From positions 1 to 61,429 of the forward strand of contig JAYUKY010000035.1 in the NCBI GenBank assembly GCA_043764015.1: 61,429 nucleotides of DNA, given 5' to 3'. Numbering within the stretch: position 1 is the stretch's first letter; each line of letters starts with the position of its first letter. The stretch is from JANYGM01 sp043764015 (GTDB lineage Bacteria; Bacteroidota; Bacteroidia; Cytophagales; Thermonemataceae). Shown one piece after another: positions 25,324 through 33,820 of this stretch. Made by a program: the position numbers and the translations under genes. The notes under the pieces were generated by a model, which was given only the letters and a program-made list of their open reading frames with translations, was not told where the DNA came from and made no database searches.

Positions 25324-26162
25324 TATTTTGTTCGTTTTGACGTTTTAGTTGGCGTTTTGCTTACTACTTTTGCTGATTTTTTGATTGGTGTTTTAGCTAA
25401 TTTCTTAGCAGGAATTTTGCTTGGTGCTTTGCTTATTGCTTTTTTTGGCACTTCTTTTGGTGTTTCTTCTGCTATTTCACTCGTAGATTCGTCTGACAAC
25501 TCGTCTGTAATTTCGTCTGCTATTTGGTTGGTATAATTTTTCAGTTTTTCCAGAGAATCTTTGACAACATCAGCGTTTACGAAGGCTTTTATAATTCTAT
25601 TTATTTCGTATTGTTTGTCATCTGTCTTCATTTGCCTTAAAAAACCTTCTTCAATAACTTTTTTGATGGCGGCTTTAATTTTCTTTACTTGATTTGCTTC
25701 ATTGGTTGTTTCCTTGTAAAAGGGCTTTGCGAGGTTAATAATGTCGCTTTCCGCTAAAATTGCCTTTGTAAATTCTCCATCTCTGTCATTTTCAATCATA
25801 TGTTTGCGCAGGAGCAGACACATAAGAGAAACATCAAAATTAAGTTGTCTTTTCTGGATTAGTTTTGGAATTTCGTAGTTTGCGTTATCTTCGTTGTCGT
25901 TATTTTCTGTATTTTCAAGGTCTTCAAAATCTTCAGAATTATCAATATTCCTTATATTTTCGTTATTATTTGTTGTTTTTTGTTTGAGATAGGCAAAACC
26001 TTCTGCTTTATCAATAATCAAATCAAGATGAATATCATTAAAATATCTTCTCACATCAATTTCATTTTCGGGCTGCAAAAGTGCGTCCCAAATTTTTTCA
26101 TTATGGCTATAAATAATGCCTTTCAGCAAAGGCACGAGTATAATTGAATAGGATTTTGTCAT
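25323..26162 (-). CDS. jetB: Wadjet subunit JetB with basic tail
   Basis: The 279-residue protein is a DUF4194/MukE-like subunit in residues 1-210, with a winged-helix-rich region around LLLRKHMIEND and AIKKVIEEGFLRQM. Residues about 60-95 are an acidic Asn/Asp/Glu linker. The last 65 residues are an unusual Lys/Pro/Ala/Ser-rich tail with repeated K-x-P and AK-KS-x motifs, like histone H1-type tails, preceded by an acidic patch. I do not know this tail from standard JetB. JetB bridges JetA and JetC in the complex. It starts 362 nt after jetA. Confidence 0.85.
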   Translation of the reverse strand: MTKSYSIILVPLLKGIIYSHNEKIWDALLQPENEIDVRRYFNDIHLDLIIDKAEGFAYLKQKTTNNNENIRNIDNSEDFEDLENTENNDNEDNANYEIPKLIQKRQLNFDVSLMCLLLRKHMIENDRDGEFTKAILAESDIINLAKPFYKETTNEANQVKKIKAAIKKVIEEGFLRQMKTDDKQYEINRIIKAFVNADVVKDSLEKLKNYTNQIADEITDELSDESTSEIAEETPKEVPKKAISKAPSKIPAKKLAKTPIKKSAKVVSKTPTKTSKRTK

Positions 26163-26247
26163 AAATTTTGATTTGTTTTTGTTGACTTCTTGATGATTTG
26201 TATTAAATGTATTTTAATTTATAATTAAATAGGAACATTGTTGATTT

Positions 26248-26500
26248 GTACTCAGTCCCAGCGGGACGGCATATTTATAGAGAAATAAATTACGTAAAAA
26301 TGTATTTAGCCCCAGCGGGGCGAAATATTTATAATGGTAGTTTTCATTAATTTAGATGAAAATATTATTAATTTGTATTTTTTGTAATTATCTGACAAAT
26401 AAATAGCAATCAAACAGTTACAAATATTTCGCCCCGCTGGGGCTGAATACAGAATACGACCATCTTTCTATAAACATACCGCCCCGCTGGGGCTAAGTAC
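26248..26500. repeat. Quadruplet of REP-like hairpins between jetA and jetB
   Basis: Four copies of a roughly 33-bp unit have a hairpin core: GTCCCAGCGGGAC at 26255-26267, GCCCCAGCGGGGC at 26309-26321, and the inverse GCCCCGCTGGGGC at 26431-26443 and 26481-26493. Each core is followed by a conserved ATATTTATAG-like flank. The first two copies point right and the last two left. The 26163-26524 spacer has no coding sequence. Stem changes between copies are compensatory. Confidence 0.9.
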
Positions 26501-26524
26501 AAAGTATCAATGTAGTTAAGCGAA

Positions 26525-28048
26525 TTACTTACAGAAGATTATCTGCGGAATTTTCAAGCTAAAATCCCTATTTGTTTTGACGTTTTTCACCTCAATAAAG
26601 TCATATTCTTCATTTTTTATGATATGTTTATTATTTTCTTTTGAAGCAATTTCTATGTACGCTACCACTTCTGCCACGCCCTTTTTAATCTCAAATTCCT
26701 GTAAAAAATCAGGAAAAGTGATATGTATTTTGGTTTTTAGGGCAAGTTTAATGTTGTTTTTTAGCGCAATAGTATCTATTTCAAATTGTTCATATAATTG
26801 CGTATTGTTGTTGGTGCTTGTACCTTCTTCTGGATTATTGTTGGCAAATTTTATCTTTTCTGGTGGACTAAAAAGCGGTTTATCAATAATCAAATTAATA
26901 TTTATTAAATCATCTAATGCTAAAAATTCAAATTTATTAAAATCTTTTTCTGTTTTTGCGTTGATATTTGCGTTGTTGTTTGTGTTAGAATTTAGACTAA
27001 TAATTTTCAGCATTTCTTGGATATTATCATAAATTCTTTTGTTTTCAAAGAATGATTTATGTTCCAAATACTTGCGTAATTGCTCAAAAAGTGAGTTTGT
27101 TGATTTTTTTGTTTTGTCGCCTGCTTCTATCAAATTATTTCTAATGTTGGCAATGCTAAAATTTTTGTCTTGTACTTGTTGCACCGCAGGGATAGCCAGC
27201 ACTTCATTAAGCAATTTTTCAAACTCTTCTTGTTTTGAATTTGACAACAGAAATTCCCAAAACGCAGTAAAACTTTTCCCTTGGTCTTCTTCCAAAATAT
27301 TGCTTTGTTGCTCAAAAAGGTCTTCCAAAACATCACCTTTTGCAAGTGTAGTCGTGATTATATTTTGTCTAAATTTCTTATCTAAATCACGAAAATTCTG
27401 CTCTACTTGCCTAAAATCAGCTAATAAATTTTTTGCGGTATCTTCTATAAAGAAGAATTGTTCTTTGATTTGCCTGTCGTCAAGTGTGTCTATTTTGCCA
27501 TTTTTAACATCTTGGATTTCCTGTTCAATGGCTATTTTTTTCTCTTCTAGTTCTTTGAGTCTTGTGGTAGCATCAGTTTTTGACCTGCTAGAGAGGTTTT
27601 TTAGGCTTTCAAACAAATTTTTGAGCCTAGATTCTTGTCCTATAAACTCACGTTTTTCTAGGCTATCAACCACTTTAAAGGTATTTTCTGTGGCAGGCGT
27701 TAGTTCGTAGTCAAAAGTATCATTTTTGGAAGGGAACTTGCGCAGATAGCCTGCATTTGTCCAATCAGTGAGGTATTGTTTTGGCTGTTTGGGAAACTTA
27801 AGTTTATCTTGCCCATTTTCTTTATTTTCGTAATTATTTTTCTGACTATCTTCTTTATTGAGGAAATAGAGGTAATCAGAAAGAAATTCTACCAATTCTT
27901 TTTCAGAAATGGTGTCAATTTTGAAACCGCTTTGATTTTGTTTGAAAGATTTGAACAAGAAACTGATAATAAGGTCCGCATTATCAGCTTTAAGAAGTTT
28001 TACAGTATGATGTGATTTGAGTAATTGGTATATTTTTTCAAACGTCAT
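26525..28048 (-). CDS. jetA: Wadjet subunit JetA
   Basis: The 507-residue protein matches DUF3375. It has an N-terminal region that starts with a helical LLKSHHTVKLLKADNADLIISFL and contains an L-x-x-Y-L-x-x-L element (LSDYLYFL), then a winged-helix segment (YLTDWTNAGYLRKF). Long coiled-coil helices rich in Lys/Glu/Gln (about 160-260) and a C-terminal beta-rich domain follow. JetA is the kleisin-like subunit of Wadjet that links JetB and JetC. It is first in the operon, with its own promoter at 28122-28152 and a heptamer array in the predicted 5' leader. Confidence 0.88.
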   Translation of the reverse strand: MTFEKIYQLLKSHHTVKLLKADNADLIISFLFKSFKQNQSGFKIDTISEKELVEFLSDYLYFLNKEDSQKNNYENKENGQDKLKFPKQPKQYLTDWTNAGYLRKFPSKNDTFDYELTPATENTFKVVDSLEKREFIGQESRLKNLFESLKNLSSRSKTDATTRLKELEEKKIAIEQEIQDVKNGKIDTLDDRQIKEQFFFIEDTAKNLLADFRQVEQNFRDLDKKFRQNIITTTLAKGDVLEDLFEQQSNILEEDQGKSFTAFWEFLLSNSKQEEFEKLLNEVLAIPAVQQVQDKNFSIANIRNNLIEAGDKTKKSTNSLFEQLRKYLEHKSFFENKRIYDNIQEMLKIISLNSNTNNNANINAKTEKDFNKFEFLALDDLININLIIDKPLFSPPEKIKFANNNPEEGTSTNNNTQLYEQFEIDTIALKNNIKLALKTKIHITFPDFLQEFEIKKGVAEVVAYIEIASKENNKHIIKNEEYDFIEVKNVKTNRDFSLKIPQIIFCK

Positions 28049-28068
28049 TTTGTGGCAATGCTAAGGAA

Positions 28069-28103
28069 AAGGTACGAAGTAAGAGGTTAGAAGTACGAAT
28101 GTG
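28069..28103 (+). repeat. Heptamer array in the jetA leader
   Basis: Units AAGGTAC, GAAGTAA, GAGGTTA, GAAGTAC, GAATGTG start 20 nt beyond the jetA start codon. They read outward on the plus strand and lie between the predicted promoter and the gene. Confidence 0.75.
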
Positions 28104-28121
28104 AAACTAAAAATAACTTTC

Positions 28122-28152
28122 CAAAAATAATTAAAATAGTTGAAATCACAAA
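28122..28152 (-). promoter_or_regulatory. Promoter of the jet operon
   Basis: On the minus strand TTTG is followed after 19 nt by TATTTTTG, a complete Bacteroidota-type promoter. The start site would be near 28115, giving a leader of about 65 nt. The remaining 28153-28433 holds no recognisable feature. Confidence 0.65.
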
Positions 28153-28433
28153 CAGAAAGAGAAAAATTACAATATTTTAATCTTAAAATTCTGGTTAGCT
28201 GGCTACAAAGAAATTATTTTGAGTATAGAAAAACTTTTTATTTGCGCTTGAACGCCTTCATTCTGAATTTGTTGTTAAGAAATATAACGTAATACTTTTA
28301 TAATGAAATAGTTATGATATCATATTCTGTAAGAGGTATCAAAAAACGCTGCTGTTTGGTGTCGCTACGCTAAAATACCAACAAAGGCAGTAAAAGCATT
28401 TTTTAATCTTATTTTTATAAATATTTTGTATTC

Positions 28434-28457
28434 ATTCATAACTCACAATTCACAACT
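28434..28457 (-). repeat. Heptamer array running into the gldG stop
   Basis: Plus-strand units ATTCATA, ACTCACA, ATTCACA, then ACTA, where CTA is the complement of the gldG stop TAG. On the minus strand they read GAATTGT and GAGTTAT outward, then GAATGAATACAAAATAT, the shared tail (28418-28436). Confidence 0.8.
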
Positions 28458-30153
28458 ATTTTCCGTATTTTCTTTTTCTCCAATAACCAAAAAGCAAACC
28501 AAAAACCAAAACAACCAAAACAGGCACAACCATATTAATAAATTGCCATTTGGTGCGCTCATTTTGAAGTTTATTTTTGTCTAATGGGCGCATTTTTATT
28601 TCTTTATTTCTGGCAAGAATAATTCCTTTGTCATCTAAAAGATAGTCCACAGCATTTAGAATAAACTTTTTATTAGCGAATGTAACGCCTGTATTTTTAT
28701 CAAAACCTAGTGGCATATATGCACCTTTTTTGTAATTTGCCTCATTTCTAATCATATCACCATCAGAACATATAAGGATTTTTGTTTCTGTTCCTTTTTC
28801 CACAAAATCCTTGCTACGTGCATCTGTGGGCGTGATACGGTTGCGAAAAAGTGAAGTAAATTTACCTTCCAACAAATACGCAACAGTTTTTGCACCTGCT
28901 TTGTAATCTTCTAATTTTGGTTGTTCTCTGGCATCATTATAAGTAATTTTGATGATAGGTTTCATTATTTTGGTGTCGTTTGAAGTCATTGCAAGCGGTA
29001 TTTTGCGTATTCCTTCCGCTTTTACGGTGTCTAGCGTGCTGACGTAGCGTGTGTATAAGGCATCTAAATTGCGCACTATTGGGTGTGGAAAAAAATTAGT
29101 AATAAGTGGGTAATGTTTCCACATCATTTGCTCCATTTGGGGTTTGTCGCCCATATTTCCAACAATCAGCGCAAGTTGTCCGCAACTCAAATCTTCAATA
29201 AAATCATCATTAAAACGCACACCATAACGGAAAAACATATCCGTAAGTTTGTGTTCGTAAGGAAATGCTACTGCACCATCTTTATTTCTGATACTGTCTT
29301 CTCTCACGTCCAGTGCGTCAATAAAAAACAGTGATTTTCCGCCTCTCATAATGAATTGGTCAATTTTATACTTGTCGTCATCACTAAAACTTTCAGTTGG
29401 TTTTGCTACAATAATGGCATCTAAACCGTACAAATCCTTACTTTTTGTCAAATCTACATTAAAAGTTTGGTAAGATTCACGCAAAGAACGGTCGGTATCA
29501 GCTACTTGGAGGAGTTGTAACTCTCCGTGTCCGAACAAAAAACCTATTTTTTTGCTTTGTTTTGAGGTCATTTGTTTGATAGCTGCGCCAAATTCATATT
29601 CCAAATTTTCTATTGATTGGTTTAAGATTTGTGCAGGATTTGCGACACTTGCTTTTTGGTCACCTTTTAAAAGTAAAATAGCCTTTTCTGTGCCTTTATA
29701 CGACATTATTGCACCAGGAAAAACAAGTTTTTCTACTTTTTTGCCGTCTTCCGTTACTTTTATGTTGGTTGCTTTGATACCTTTTTGCGAAAGTTCTTTA
29801 AAAAGAGAGTCTTTTTGTGCCTCTTCTAGTTTCATTGGGTCAATAAAGCGGTATTTGAGGTTTGCGCCTGCATATACTTTGAACTCGTCTAGGGTTTGCG
29901 CTATGGCGTTACGCATACGTTTAAATTCTGCAGGCAAGCCTTCACCTTCCAAATAAATTTTTATAACTACTTCATCTTCAAGATTTTCTATTGTTTTTTT
30001 TGTAGCATCAAGAATGGTATAGCGTTTGTCTTCTGTCAAATCTATTCTATAAATAAAACTGCTTGCAAATACATTCAGGGCAATAATAAGGGCAATTCCT
30101 GCCAAAAAATAAGAGATTTCTTTTCTTTTCATTAGCGTTTTGTCGTTCCCCAC
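28456..30153 (-). CDS. gldG: Gliding motility protein GldG
   Basis: The 565-residue product has an N-terminal membrane helix (about 15-33), then the GldG/ABC-auxiliary region opening RIDLTEDKRYTILDATKKTI. It continues with a DUF4350-like domain including FIDALDVRED and a late ILICSDGDMIRNE, and ends with a C-terminal membrane helix followed by RKRKYGK. GldG is the auxiliary membrane protein of the GldAFG transporter linked to gliding. gldF, normally directly upstream, is absent here, and the upstream gene is divergent. The start could be the internal Met at 30132 (MKRKEISYF), which is more family-like. Confidence 0.9.
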   Translation of the reverse strand: MGNDKTLMKRKEISYFLAGIALIIALNVFASSFIYRIDLTEDKRYTILDATKKTIENLEDEVVIKIYLEGEGLPAEFKRMRNAIAQTLDEFKVYAGANLKYRFIDPMKLEEAQKDSLFKELSQKGIKATNIKVTEDGKKVEKLVFPGAIMSYKGTEKAILLLKGDQKASVANPAQILNQSIENLEYEFGAAIKQMTSKQSKKIGFLFGHGELQLLQVADTDRSLRESYQTFNVDLTKSKDLYGLDAIIVAKPTESFSDDDKYKIDQFIMRGGKSLFFIDALDVREDSIRNKDGAVAFPYEHKLTDMFFRYGVRFNDDFIEDLSCGQLALIVGNMGDKPQMEQMMWKHYPLITNFFPHPIVRNLDALYTRYVSTLDTVKAEGIRKIPLAMTSNDTKIMKPIIKITYNDAREQPKLEDYKAGAKTVAYLLEGKFTSLFRNRITPTDARSKDFVEKGTETKILICSDGDMIRNEANYKKGAYMPLGFDKNTGVTFANKKFILNAVDYLLDDKGIILARNKEIKMRPLDKNKLQNERTKWQFINMVVPVLVVLVFGLLFGYWRKRKYGK

Positions 30154-30330
30154 GTTCCACGTGGAGTTATGATTGTTAAATCCTTTCAGGGGTTTTTGGA
30201 AATATTTTTATATAAAACCACTCACAAAAATACAAAAAAAACTTATTATTTGGCTTATAATTAAATAATTCTCTAAAAAAAATGTTATATTTGAAACAAA
30301 ATTATCTTTATTTATTGAAAATTAAATCTT

Positions 30331-31629
30331 ATGAAATATACATTATTTATTGTAGGAATGCTTTTTAGTGGTAGCATTTCGGCGCAAAATCCGCTTCCTG
30401 CAAAGAAACAAAACAAAGTAATTGTTTTGCAAAATGCCACTTTGCACACTGCAAACGCTACTAATCAGGTTTTGGAAAAAGCTACTATCATTTTTGAAAA
30501 TGGTAAGATTACACAAATGGGTGCAAATATTTCTGCTCCTGCGGGTGCAGAAATGCTTGATATGAGTGGTAAACACATTTATCCTGGTCTTATTTTGCCT
30601 TCTTCTACTGTCGGGCTTACAGAAGTTGATGCAGTACGTGCCACACGTGATTTCAACGAAATTGGAAATTATAATCCGCATATTAGGGCGCAAATTGCCT
30701 ACAATACTGATGCAGAAATGTTGCCTACAATTCGTAATAATGGCGTTTTGTTGGTGCAATCCACGCCACGAGGAGGCGTTATTTCTGGAAGTTCGTCTGT
30801 GATGGAACTAGAAGGCTGGAATTGGGAAGATGCCACACTCAAAGCTGATGACGGCATTCACCTTAATTGGGTAAGTTTTTTTAGTTATAATTGGCAACTA
30901 GGCGCAGTAGAAAAAAATAAAAATAGAGAGAAAAATCTCAATGAACTTAACGAATTTTTTGTTACTTCTAAGGCTTATTCTCAAAATCCACAAACTGCAC
31001 AAAATACGAAAAATCTTCGTTTTGAGGCTATGAAAGGGCTTTTTGAGGGTTCAAAAAACTTGTATATTCACGCTGATTTGGGTAAAGAAATTGTTGAAGC
31101 CATTGATTTTGCTAAGAAAATGGGCGTTAAGAAAATTGTACTTATTGGCGGCTCTGACTCGTGGATGCTTGTTGATTATCTCAAAGAAAATAGTATTCCA
31201 GTTCTCCTAAACCGCCCACATAGTTTGCCAAATAGAGCTGATGATGACATTGATTTAGCTTATAAACTGCCTGCAATGCTACAAAAAGCAGGTATTTTGG
31301 TAGGACTAAATTATGAAGGTGATATGGAAGCAATGGGAAGCCGTAATTTGCCGTTTGTGGCTGGCTCTGCGGCTGCTTATGGTGCGCCCTACGGACTTAC
31401 GAAAGAAGATGCAATAAAAATGATAACTTCAAATACAGCTCGTATTTTAGGTATTGATAAGCAAGTTGGCACATTAGAAGTAGGAAAAGAAGCTACACTT
31501 ATTGTGTCTGGTGGTGATATTTTGGATATGAAAACAAGCAAAATAGAACTTGCTTTCATAAAAGGTAAAAAACTACTCCTAAACGACAAACAAAAGGCAC
31601 TTTACGAGAAATTTAAGCAAAAAGAATAG
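30331..31629 (+). CDS. Amidohydrolase-like exported protein lacking metal ligands
   Basis: The 432-residue product has a signal peptide ending near ISAQ. The overall layout is that of amidohydrolases of the imidazolonepropionase type: a beta-sandwich N-terminus, GKHIYPGLILPSSTVGLTEVD, and a C-terminal ITSNTARILGIDKQVGTLEVGKEATLIV. The metal-binding HxH normally after YPG(L)ID is missing here (LPSSTVG), and the late Asp region reads VAGSAAAYG instead of a GSD/GTD type. It may therefore be a non-catalytic partner. Similar genes often occur beside a second, intact amidohydrolase; none is present here. A TATATTTG -7 element lies at 30286-30293. Confidence 0.8.
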   Translation: MKYTLFIVGMLFSGSISAQNPLPAKKQNKVIVLQNATLHTANATNQVLEKATIIFENGKITQMGANISAPAGAEMLDMSGKHIYPGLILPSSTVGLTEVDAVRATRDFNEIGNYNPHIRAQIAYNTDAEMLPTIRNNGVLLVQSTPRGGVISGSSSVMELEGWNWEDATLKADDGIHLNWVSFFSYNWQLGAVEKNKNREKNLNELNEFFVTSKAYSQNPQTAQNTKNLRFEAMKGLFEGSKNLYIHADLGKEIVEAIDFAKKMGVKKIVLIGGSDSWMLVDYLKENSIPVLLNRPHSLPNRADDDIDLAYKLPAMLQKAGILVGLNYEGDMEAMGSRNLPFVAGSAAAYGAPYGLTKEDAIKMITSNTARILGIDKQVGTLEVGKEATLIVSGGDILDMKTSKIELAFIKGKKLLLNDKQKALYEKFKQKE

Positions 31630-31636
31630 TTTTTTT

Positions 31637-31664
31637 GAAGTGTGAGGTGTGAAGTGTGAGGTAA
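31637..31664 (+). repeat. Heptamer array after amidohydrolase-like gene
   Basis: Units GAAGTGT, GAGGTGT, GAAGTGT, GAGGTAA begin 7 nt after the stop and lead into ATACAC. The subclass matches the facing array at 31724-31758. Confidence 0.85.
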
Positions 31665-31713
31665 ATACACTTTTCTACAATAATAAGTAAAACAAAGAAT
31701 AAGAACAAAAATA

Positions 31714-32469
31714 ATGACAAACAATACCTCATATCTCACACCTCATACCTCACACCTTAAGAAAATCCTTTTTGTAGAAGACGACATCAATTTAGCATTT
31801 GTAACGCAAGACAACCTAGAAGCGGCAAATTATGGCGTTACGCATTGCGACAATGGGCAAATGGCGTGGGAAACTTTCCAGAAAAATGATTTTGATATTT
31901 GTGTTTTTGATGTAATGTTGCCTGTTTTAGATGGTTTTTCTTTGGCTAAAAAAATCAGAGAACAAAATAAAGATATTCCTATTATTTTTCTGAGCGCAAA
32001 ATCTCTCAAAGAAGACCGTTTGGAAGGCTTAAAACTAGGTGCAGATGACTATCTTACAAAGCCTTTTAGCATTGAAGAATTATTACTAAAAATACAGATT
32101 TTTTTGCGCAGAACAGAACAAAATCAGCCAGATAATACTGCGAATATTTCTGAAAAATGTATTATTGAAAATCAAATTAAAATAGGAAAATACCTTTTTG
32201 ATTTTGAAAATCTGGCACTTTCTTTTGATAAACAAATACAAACACTTACTTTGCGTGAGGCAGAACTTATCCGTTTTTTTGCGCAAAACACCAATAAAAC
32301 ACTCAAAAGAGAAGAAATTTTATTGAAAATTTGGGGAGATGATGATTATTTTATGGGAAGAAGTCTTGATGTATTTGTTTCTCGTTTGAGGAAATTTTTT
32401 GCATTAGACGAAAATATTATCCTACAAAACGTAAGAAATGTGGGTTTTAAATTAGTGTTGCATAAATAA
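31714..32469 (+). CDS. OmpR/PhoB-type response regulator with repeat-encoded N-terminus
   Basis: The 251-residue protein has a receiver domain (acidic pair D23-D24, phospho-acceptor D66 in FDVMLP, S94, K116 in LTKPFS). A winged-helix DNA-binding domain follows, ending DVFVSRLRKFF...VRNVGFKL. It would regulate transcription when phosphorylated by a partner kinase; none is adjacent. The receiver domain proper begins at residue 16 (KKILFVEDD). The preceding residues SYLTPHTSHL are encoded by a heptamer array, and no later start codon is available, so translation probably begins at 31714. Confidence 0.9.
   Translation: MTNNTSYLTPHTSHLKKILFVEDDINLAFVTQDNLEAANYGVTHCDNGQMAWETFQKNDFDICVFDVMLPVLDGFSLAKKIREQNKDIPIIFLSAKSLKEDRLEGLKLGADDYLTKPFSIEELLLKIQIFLRRTEQNQPDNTANISEKCIIENQIKIGKYLFDFENLALSFDKQIQTLTLREAELIRFFAQNTNKTLKREEILLKIWGDDDYFMGRSLDVFVSRLRKFFALDENIILQNVRNVGFKLVLHK
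31724..31758 (-). repeat. Heptamer array inside response-regulator CDS
   Basis: Plus-strand units ATACCTC, ATATCTC, ACACCTC, ATACCTC, ACACCTT all fit RYAMYTC/T and end exactly where the conserved receiver sequence starts. The minus strand reads GARKTRY outward. It is complementary to 31637-31664. Confidence 0.9.
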
Positions 32470-32482
32470 AAATAGGTCTGAG

Positions 32483-32538
32483 TTAATTGCCACGAATACA
32501 CGAATAAATACATTTATTTGTGTATTCGTGGCAATTAA
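32483..32538. repeat. Inverted repeat, TTGCCACGAATACACGAAT family
   Basis: Arms of 26 bp with one mismatch, separated by 3-4 nt, lie downstream of the response regulator. Related, more degenerate copies lie near 19072 and 40351-40403. It could act as a terminator, but it has no T-run. Degenerate heptamers (GAATTAA, GAATGAT, GAATAAA) follow at 32601-32621. Confidence 0.85.
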
Positions 32539-32708
32539 ATTTTATTTTTCATATTTTGGTATTTGCAAAACCGTACATTATAGCTTTTCTATAATATTAT
32601 GAATTAAGAATGATGAATAAATAAAATATTCAAATAAAACCAAAAATAATTATGTACTTTTGCTATTGAAATGGTGAATAAAATAGTACATATATTACAC
32701 ATCAAAAA

Positions 32709-33731
32709 ATGCCTAACACGCCACAACAAATTTTAAAAGATTTGCAGCAAAAAAAATTTGCACCTGTTTATTTTTTGCAGGGAGAAGAAACTTTTTATAT
32801 AGACCAAATTTCTGATTTTATTGAGCAAAAAGCTATTCCAGAGGCTGATAAAAGCTTTAATCAAGCCATTTACTATGGAAAAGATATTGATATGGGCGTT
32901 GTCGTCAATAGTGCTAGGCGGTTTCCTATGATGGCAGAAAAGCAAGTGGTCATTATCAAAGAATTTCAAGAAATGGCTGATTTGCGCAAAGCTGATGCGC
33001 TTGCTCTTCTTCAAAAATATGTAGAAAAACCGCTTAATTCTACTATTTTGGTACTTAATTATAGACAAAAGACATTAGACAAACGTACTGCTTTCTACAA
33101 ATCAATAGAAAAACAAGGTTATCTAACAGAATCTAACAAATTTTATGATAATAAAATACCAGATTGGATAGAAACTTACGTCAAAGATAAAAACCTGAAA
33201 ATCAATATTTTGGCAGTGCGTATGCTTGCAGAACACGTAGGCAACGAGTTGGGCAGACTTGCCAAAGAAATAGACAAAGTTTGCATCAATTTGAAAGATA
33301 ATGAAGAGATTTCGCAAGAAATGATACAGAAATTTGTGGGCATTAGCAAAGATTATAACGTCTTTGAACTTCAAAAAGCTCTGACAGAAAAAAATATCCT
33401 CAAAAGCAACCAAATTGTTAATTATTTTGCCAATAATCCGAAAGAAAACCCACTTATTCCTATTGTAGCGGTGCTTTTCCAGTATTTTAGTAAAATTCTT
33501 TTGTATTATGGCACAGACGACAAATCACAAGGAAATATAGCCAAAGTGCTAGGAATTTCTCCATATTTTGTGCAAGATTTTCAGAAAGCTACACAAAAGT
33601 ATCCACTTCCAAAAATTATTCAGATTATTGATTTTTTGCGTACCGCAGACCTTCAAAGCAAAGGCGTGGACAGAGGAAGTATGGAAGAAGGTGATATTTT
33701 GAAAGAATTAGTATTTAAAATATTACATTGA
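32709..33731 (+). CDS. holA: DNA polymerase III subunit delta
   Basis: The 340-residue product matches HolA. It has the N-terminal PVYFLQGEETFYIDQISDFI (degenerate P-loop region), then FPMMAEKQVVIIKEFQEM, a central LAEHVGNELGRLAKEIDKV helix with the conserved E-x-x-K-L-like pattern, and a C-terminal collar domain (VAVLFQYFSKILLY ... LRTADLQSKG). HolA is the clamp-loader subunit that opens the sliding clamp. The gene is monocistronic in appearance. A TACTTTTG -7 element lies at 32655-32662. Confidence 0.93.
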   Translation: MPNTPQQILKDLQQKKFAPVYFLQGEETFYIDQISDFIEQKAIPEADKSFNQAIYYGKDIDMGVVVNSARRFPMMAEKQVVIIKEFQEMADLRKADALALLQKYVEKPLNSTILVLNYRQKTLDKRTAFYKSIEKQGYLTESNKFYDNKIPDWIETYVKDKNLKINILAVRMLAEHVGNELGRLAKEIDKVCINLKDNEEISQEMIQKFVGISKDYNVFELQKALTEKNILKSNQIVNYFANNPKENPLIPIVAVLFQYFSKILLYYGTDDKSQGNIAKVLGISPYFVQDFQKATQKYPLPKIIQIIDFLRTADLQSKGVDRGSMEEGDILKELVFKILH

Positions 33732-33820
33732 GTATCATTCCAACGAACTTTTTTTGTACTGAAGCGGTTTTGAATTAGTTGTGCAACTAAGTGCAATAAC
33801 TAAATTATAAAAAAGTAAAA

